Positions 12,192 through 16,559 of a DNA stretch of 16,559 nt are shown here, one piece after another (the stretch's first letter is position 1; each line of letters starts with the position of its first letter). The notes below the pieces were generated by a model. The model saw only the letters and a program-made list of their open reading frames with translations, was not told where the DNA came from and ran no database searches. The translations under genes and the position numbers were made by a program. Origin of the DNA: Clostridia bacterium (GTDB lineage Bacteria; UBA6262; WVXT01); NCBI GenBank assembly GCA_030671905.1, contig DAOVHK010000021.1:1-16559 (forward strand), given 5' to 3'.

Positions 12192-14859
12192 GGCAAAAAA
12201 AAAGCTTTACCTTATAGACGGTAATGCCTACATCCACCGAGCCTTCCATGCTCTCCCACCTTTAACTAACTCTTCAGGACTGATGGTAAATGCGGTCTAT
12301 GGTTTCACGCGGATGCTGTTGAAGATTCTCCGCCAGGAAAAGCCAGATTATATAGCTGTCTGTTTTGACTTTCCAGCACCTACTTTTCGTCATAAGGAGT
12401 TTGCCGAATATAAAGCTACAAGAAAAGAGACTCCCGATGAGTTGAAAGAGCAGATTCCTCTTGTCCATAAGATAGTTAAGGCCTTAAATATTCCTGTTTT
12501 TGAAAAGCAAGGCTATGAAGCCGATGACCTTATCGGCACATTGAGCAGTAAAGCGTCGAAAGAAGGCATAGAAACAGTTATCGTTACTGGCGATAAGGAT
12601 GCCTTGCAACTGGTGGATGATTCAGTAAAAGTTTTAAATGAGACTAAAAACATCCTTTATACAGAAAAGATAGTCAAAGAAAAGATGGGAGTCTCTCCTG
12701 GAAAGATTACTGAACTTATGGGATTAATGGGAGATGCTTCAGATAATGTTCCTGGCGTCTTGGGGGTTGGTCCCAAGACAGGTACGGAATTGATTCAGGA
12801 ATTTGGCAGTTTGGAAAATTTGTACCAGAATCTTTCTAAGGTGAAGGGTAAATTAAAAGAGAAGTTGGAAAAGGGTAAGGAAAAAGCTTTTCTCTCCAGG
12901 CGACTGGTAACTCTGGTAAAGGATATACCCGTAGAGGTTGACATTCGAGAGTGTCAAGTTGGCGAGTCTAATCGGGAAGAGCTGCTGAAGCTTCTTCAGG
13001 AGCTGGAGTTTAAGCGTCTGATTGTGGAATTAATTCCTCAAGAAGAGAAACACAAGGTAAACTATAAGGGTATCTTTAACCAGAAGGAATTCGAGGCATT
13101 GCTCGAGGAGCTGGAGAAGGCGCCGCTGGTCTCCTTGGATTTGGAGACCACAGGTACTGACCCGATGCGTGCCGCAATTGTGGGCATCTCTTTTGCATTA
13201 GAACCTTATATTGCTTTCTATATACCTGTAGCACATAGTTACTTAGGTGTACCGAAACAGTTAGATAAAAAGTATGTCCTGGAAAAGTTAAAACCTATTC
13301 TGGAGAATAATAAGATTAAAAAGTATGGGCAGAATATAAAATATGACCTGATTGTGTTGAAGCGTGAAGGAATAGACCTTCAAGGAGTCTATTTCGATTC
13401 TATGATTGCTTCCTATGTTCTGAATCCTTCGAAGATGAATCATAATCTGGGCGATATTGCCCTTGAATACTTAAACTATAAAATGACGCCCACCAGCGAA
13501 TTGATTGGCAAAGGGAAAAAGGCAATCACCATGGACATGGTGGAAGTGAAAAGAGTTATTCATTATGCCTGTGCTGATGCTGATATTGTCCTCAGGGTGG
13601 CTCAGATTATGGAAAGAGAACGGAAAGATAAAGAGTTGGATAAGCTCTTCTATGAAGTAGAGATGCCTCTTTTAGAGGTTTTGGCGGAAATGGAGATGAA
13701 CGGGGTCATTATTGACATGGATTATCTGGCTCAACTTTCCCAGGATTTTTCTGTAAGATTAAAAGACGTGCAAAAAGAAATCTATAAATCTGCTGGTCAG
13801 GAGTTTAATATAAACTCGCCGAAACAACTCTCTTTTATTCTTTTTGAGAAGTTGAAGTTGCCAGTAGTGCGTAGAACTAAAACAGGGCCATCCACTTCCG
13901 AGGAAGTTCTCCTCCAGTTAGCAGAAAAACATAAACTACCTTACCTTATCATAGAATACAGAGAACTACAGAAGTTGAAATCTACTTATATAGATGCCTT
14001 TCCAGGAATGGTTAATCCTCAAACGGGTCGCGTGCACACTTCCTTTAACCAAACGGTTACAGCTACTGGCAGGCTTTCTTCGTCGAAACCGAATCTCCAG
14101 AATATACCTATTCGCACAGAAGAAGGTAGAAAGATAAGGTGCGCTTTCATTCCTGATAAAGGTTGTCTTTTTGTTTCTGCCGACTACTCCCAGATTGACC
14201 TTAGAGTTCTTGCTCACATCTCGGGAGATGAGAGCCTCAGGGATGCTTTCTTGCATAACGAGGATATCCATCGTCGGACAGCATCAGAGATTTTTGGAGT
14301 CCCCCAGAAAGAAGTAACTTCTGAATTACGGCGCATTGCTAAGACGGTCAATTTTGGTCTCTCTTATGGAATGAGTCCATACGGGCTCTCTAAGGACCTG
14401 GAGATTTCTCAAACTGAAGCTAAGAAATACATTGATAGTTATTTTAAAAAATATAAAGGAGTAAAGGATTATATTAAAAAAACAATTATTCAGGCAAGAA
14501 AGGATGGATTCGTAACTACGCTTTTGAATCGTAGAAGGTACTTACCGGAGATAAATAGTAAAAATGGTAATGTTCGTGGTTTTGCTGAACGGACTGCCAT
14601 AAATACGCCCATTCAGGGAACTTCTGCAGATATCATAAAAGTGGCAATGATTCGAATAACACAGAAGCTAAAGGCTAAAGGCTTGAAGACGAAGATGAGT
14701 TTACAAATACACGATGAGTTGCTTTTCGAGGTGCCTGAAGGGGAAGTGGATGAATTGAGTCGATTGGCAAAGGAGGAGATGGAAAAAGCAGTTTCTTTGG
14801 ATGTTCCTGTGGTGGTGGATATAAAGAAGGGAAAGAACTGGCGTGACCTAAAGGAGTGA
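12190..14859 (+). CDS. polA: DNA polymerase I, three-domain
   Basis: An 889-residue repair and Okazaki-fragment polymerase with all three activities. The 5'-3' nuclease domain (1-about 290) has LYLIDGNAYIHRAFHALPPL, YEADDLIGTL, VTGDKDALQLV and GDASDNVPGV. The 3'-5' exonuclease (about 300-485) keeps D317/E319 (SLDLETTGTD), D386 (KYDLIVL) and Y459/D463 (YACAD), so proofreading looks active; many bacterial Pol I have lost these. The polymerase domain has D665 (SADYSQIDLR), the O-helix RRIAKTVNFGLSYG with K718, F722 and Y726, and D842 (HDELLFE). No clear SD precedes the ATG; nine A residues follow it almost at once. Its stop is only a few bases before the kinase gene. Confidence 0.97.
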   Translation: MAKKKLYLIDGNAYIHRAFHALPPLTNSSGLMVNAVYGFTRMLLKILRQEKPDYIAVCFDFPAPTFRHKEFAEYKATRKETPDELKEQIPLVHKIVKALNIPVFEKQGYEADDLIGTLSSKASKEGIETVIVTGDKDALQLVDDSVKVLNETKNILYTEKIVKEKMGVSPGKITELMGLMGDASDNVPGVLGVGPKTGTELIQEFGSLENLYQNLSKVKGKLKEKLEKGKEKAFLSRRLVTLVKDIPVEVDIRECQVGESNREELLKLLQELEFKRLIVELIPQEEKHKVNYKGIFNQKEFEALLEELEKAPLVSLDLETTGTDPMRAAIVGISFALEPYIAFYIPVAHSYLGVPKQLDKKYVLEKLKPILENNKIKKYGQNIKYDLIVLKREGIDLQGVYFDSMIASYVLNPSKMNHNLGDIALEYLNYKMTPTSELIGKGKKAITMDMVEVKRVIHYACADADIVLRVAQIMERERKDKELDKLFYEVEMPLLEVLAEMEMNGVIIDMDYLAQLSQDFSVRLKDVQKEIYKSAGQEFNINSPKQLSFILFEKLKLPVVRRTKTGPSTSEEVLLQLAEKHKLPYLIIEYRELQKLKSTYIDAFPGMVNPQTGRVHTSFNQTVTATGRLSSSKPNLQNIPIRTEEGRKIRCAFIPDKGCLFVSADYSQIDLRVLAHISGDESLRDAFLHNEDIHRRTASEIFGVPQKEVTSELRRIAKTVNFGLSYGMSPYGLSKDLEISQTEAKKYIDSYFKKYKGVKDYIKKTIIQARKDGFVTTLLNRRRYLPEINSKNGNVRGFAERTAINTPIQGTSADIIKVAMIRITQKLKAKGLKTKMSLQIHDELLFEVPEGEVDELSRLAKEEMEKAVSLDVPVVVDIKKGKNWRDLKE

Positions 14860-14861
14860 AA

Positions 14862-16490
14862 ATGGGGCAAAAAGATATAAAAACTAAAAGTGAAAAGCTT
14901 GAGTTGCTTTTAGATGCGAATAAGGTTCTTACATCTACACTCGATTTGGATAGATTGCTTAAAGTAATTATGGGACAGGCAAAGAGAGTAGTCAATGCTG
15001 AGGCGAGTTCGTTGATGCTTCTGGACGAAGCAAAAAAAGAGCTTTTCTTTGACGTTACTGTAGGAGGGAAAGGGGAGAAGTTAAGGCAGATACGGTTGAA
15101 ACTCGGTCAGGGAATTGGAGGATGGGTGGCGAAAGAAGGGAAGCCTCTGATGATTGCGGATGTCAGGAAGGATTCCAGGTTCTTTGTTAAGGCAGATGAA
15201 GTTACGAAATTTAGAACAAAGTCTATACTCTGTGTGCCTTTGAAGATAAAAGAGAGAATTATTGGAGTAATGGAGGCGATTAACCAGGTCGGTCGTGATT
15301 ATTTTGTAGATGAAGACAGGGAGATATTTGAGGCGTTTGCTTCCCAGGCGGCTATCGCCATTGAGAATGCCCGCCTTTTCCAGAATATCAAACGGGAAAA
15401 AGAAAAGATAGAAGCAATTTTCAGCGGGATGGGTGATGGAGCTGTTGTTATTGATGCAAAACTGAATCTGGTTATGCTCAATAGTTCTGCGAAGAATTTT
15501 CTGGACATAGGAAGTAAGGATTGTCTGGGCAAAAATATTTCCCGAATAGTCAGACAGTTTAAGGTTTTTTCCAGATGGGAACCGAAAAAAGCGGCGGCCC
15601 CCGGAAGTTCCCTTACGGAATTCTTGACCAAAAAAGATAGAGTGACCACTTTCGATTTGGCGAGAAGTAAACCAAAGACCCTCATTCTCTCGGGGATTGC
15701 CACGAGAATCGTAGATGAGGAGAACAGAGTAGTTGGTTATGTGATGATTATTCGTGACGTTACCTCTGAGAGGAAAGAGGAATACCTTAAAGCGAACTTT
15801 ATCTCTTCTATCTCCCATAAGCTGAAGACGCCTTTAACCTGCATCAGTGGATACATGCTGCTTTTGAGAGAGAAAGAAAGACTTAGCAAATTGGATAAGG
15901 TGGGGAAGAATGCGGTGCGAATTATTGATAGTCAAGGCAACCGCCTTTCTCGATTGATAAATGAGTTACTCGGGTTCAGTCTACTGAAAAGTGAGGCACT
16001 GGAACTCGCCAGAGGGAAAGAAAGCCTTAAGTCTATTGTGGAAATGAGTTTGAAAAAGCTTGCATCGAGAATCCGCAGGCGAGCTAAAATTGTGGTAGGA
16101 AATTCTATAGATAAAGTTCCTCCGATTCTCGTAGATAGAGCGAAGGTTCAGGAAGTTATCCAAAGTCTGGTAGAGAATGCAATAAAATTCAATGATAAGA
16201 AAGAAAAGAAGGTGGAGATTTCCGCTCGTTCACTAAAAGGGAAAAAGTTCATTCGCGTGGAAATTAAGGATAATGGTCCGGGAATTCCTTCAGAGGAAAG
16301 GGAGAAAATATTCTCTAAATTCTATCAGATAGAAGAAACCTTCACCGGTCAGGTTGAGGGTGCTGGGCTGGGCCTGGCAGTAGTGAAGCAGGTTGTGGAA
16401 GCCCATGGAGGCAAGGTGGGGGTGGAGAGTAGACTGGGAGGGGGAAGTAAGTTCTTCTTTACTCTACCCAAGGTATTGGATAAGGGTTGA
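14862..16490 (+). CDS. Soluble GAF-PAS sensor histidine kinase
   Basis: A 542-residue cytoplasmic kinase with no membrane segment. Order: short coiled-coil, GAF domain (about 20-172, with LGQGIGGWVAKEGKP and SILCVPLKI), PAS (about 184-305, FSGMGDGAVVIDAKLNLVMLN), HisKA with His319 (SISHKLKTPLTCISGY), then the HATPase with N box (LVENAIKFND), G1 (DNGPGIP), F box (FSKFYQ) and G2 (GAGLGLAVV). The GAF and PAS domains would sense a small ligand or redox signal; the signal is unknown. The H box has Lys where an acidic residue normally follows the His. ATG 14862 follows AAGGAG (14851-14856) by 5 nt; an upstream GTG at 14856 lies in the SD. No response regulator gene is visible. Confidence 0.93.
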   Translation: MGQKDIKTKSEKLELLLDANKVLTSTLDLDRLLKVIMGQAKRVVNAEASSLMLLDEAKKELFFDVTVGGKGEKLRQIRLKLGQGIGGWVAKEGKPLMIADVRKDSRFFVKADEVTKFRTKSILCVPLKIKERIIGVMEAINQVGRDYFVDEDREIFEAFASQAAIAIENARLFQNIKREKEKIEAIFSGMGDGAVVIDAKLNLVMLNSSAKNFLDIGSKDCLGKNISRIVRQFKVFSRWEPKKAAAPGSSLTEFLTKKDRVTTFDLARSKPKTLILSGIATRIVDEENRVVGYVMIIRDVTSERKEEYLKANFISSISHKLKTPLTCISGYMLLLREKERLSKLDKVGKNAVRIIDSQGNRLSRLINELLGFSLLKSEALELARGKESLKSIVEMSLKKLASRIRRRAKIVVGNSIDKVPPILVDRAKVQEVIQSLVENAIKFNDKKEKKVEISARSLKGKKFIRVEIKDNGPGIPSEEREKIFSKFYQIEETFTGQVEGAGLGLAVVKQVVEAHGGKVGVESRLGGGSKFFFTLPKVLDKG

Positions 16491-16493
16491 AAG

Positions 16494-16559
16494 ATGGATA
16501 AAGAAAAGTTAATGGAAATTTTAAAAATTGCTTTAAGTAGAGGTGGAGATTTTGCCGAC
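16494..16559 (+). CDS. Partial: probable TldD/PmbA-family protein, N-terminus only
   Basis: Only 22 codons are in the window before it runs off the end. They read MDKEKLMEILKIALSRGGDF then AD. The helix ending in a GGDFAD segment is like the start of TldD/PmbA metalloprotease-related proteins, which process peptides. The ATG begins four bases after the kinase stop, so the two are probably cotranscribed. The family call rests on a short match and is tentative. Confidence 0.5.
   Translation, partial: MDKEKLMEILKIALSRGGDFAD

Noticed and set aside
15081..15818. 245-codon minus-strand ORF over the histidine kinase
   Set aside because: The + strand reading has complete GAF, PAS and HisKA domains; the antisense product resembles nothing known.
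1..16559. CRISPR array, transposase, integrase or phage genes
   Set aside because: No regular spacer-repeat series and no protein of these families is present; the repeats are short palindromes only.

Overview
The window is a bacterial chromosome segment of moderate, AT-leaning composition. Almost every gene is on the + strand. It holds four intact tRNA genes, a core translation cluster, a potassium channel pair, two carbon-metabolism enzymes, panD, polA and a sensor kinase. The lipoprotein signal peptide points to a bacterium that displays lipoproteins. The oxygen-sensitive class I two-subunit fumarase with malic enzyme suggests an anaerobe. The RRM protein with a glycine tail, the TGS-less ThrRS and the abundant intergenic palindromes resemble those of uncultivated candidate phyla (for example Omnitrophota- or Aerophobota-like lineages). 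That assignment is a guess; the sequence alone does not fix the phylum.

Region 1-1831 is a tRNA neighbourhood: tRNA-Leu(GAG), a partial copy of it, tRNA-Gly(GCC), a 5' half of tRNA-Cys fused directly to an FKBP-type lipoprotein gene, an RRM RNA-binding protein gene, a strong terminator, a near-consensus promoter, then intact tRNA-Cys(GCA) and tRNA-Val(GAC). The tRNA-Cys half and the intact tRNA-Cys are 43-bp near-identical direct repeats bracketing about 1.28 kb, which looks like the footprint of an integration or duplication in the tRNA anticodon loop.

Region 1870-8829 is the widely conserved thrS-infC-rpmI-rplT-pheS neighbourhood, interrupted. ThrRS lacks the TGS domain. infC has its own promoter, a leader with an intrinsic terminator just before the ribosome binding site, and an apparent rare AUA start. 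A GC-rich repeat block is inserted between infC and rpmI. A K+ uptake pair (KtrB/KtrA) and a small TPR protein lie between rplT and pheS, and pheT, the usual partner of pheS, is absent.

Region 8830-12156 starts with a nested palindromic element, then a tight run of malic enzyme, fumarase alpha, fumarase beta and aspartate 1-decarboxylase. Together these interconvert fumarate, malate and pyruvate and feed beta-alanine to pantothenate/CoA synthesis. Region 12190-16559 carries a full three-domain DNA polymerase I with intact proofreading residues, a cytoplasmic GAF-PAS histidine kinase with no adjacent response regulator, and the first codons of a probable TldD/PmbA protein running off the end.

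The most interesting non-genic signals are the two broken tRNA copies, the SD-like sequence inherited by the FKBP gene from the tRNA remnant, the infC leader switch, and four families of structured intergenic repeats (16-38 with 5328-5380; 1726-1748 with 12146-12170; 4441-4620; 8891-8987). I found no clear evidence of a large novel multi-gene system.
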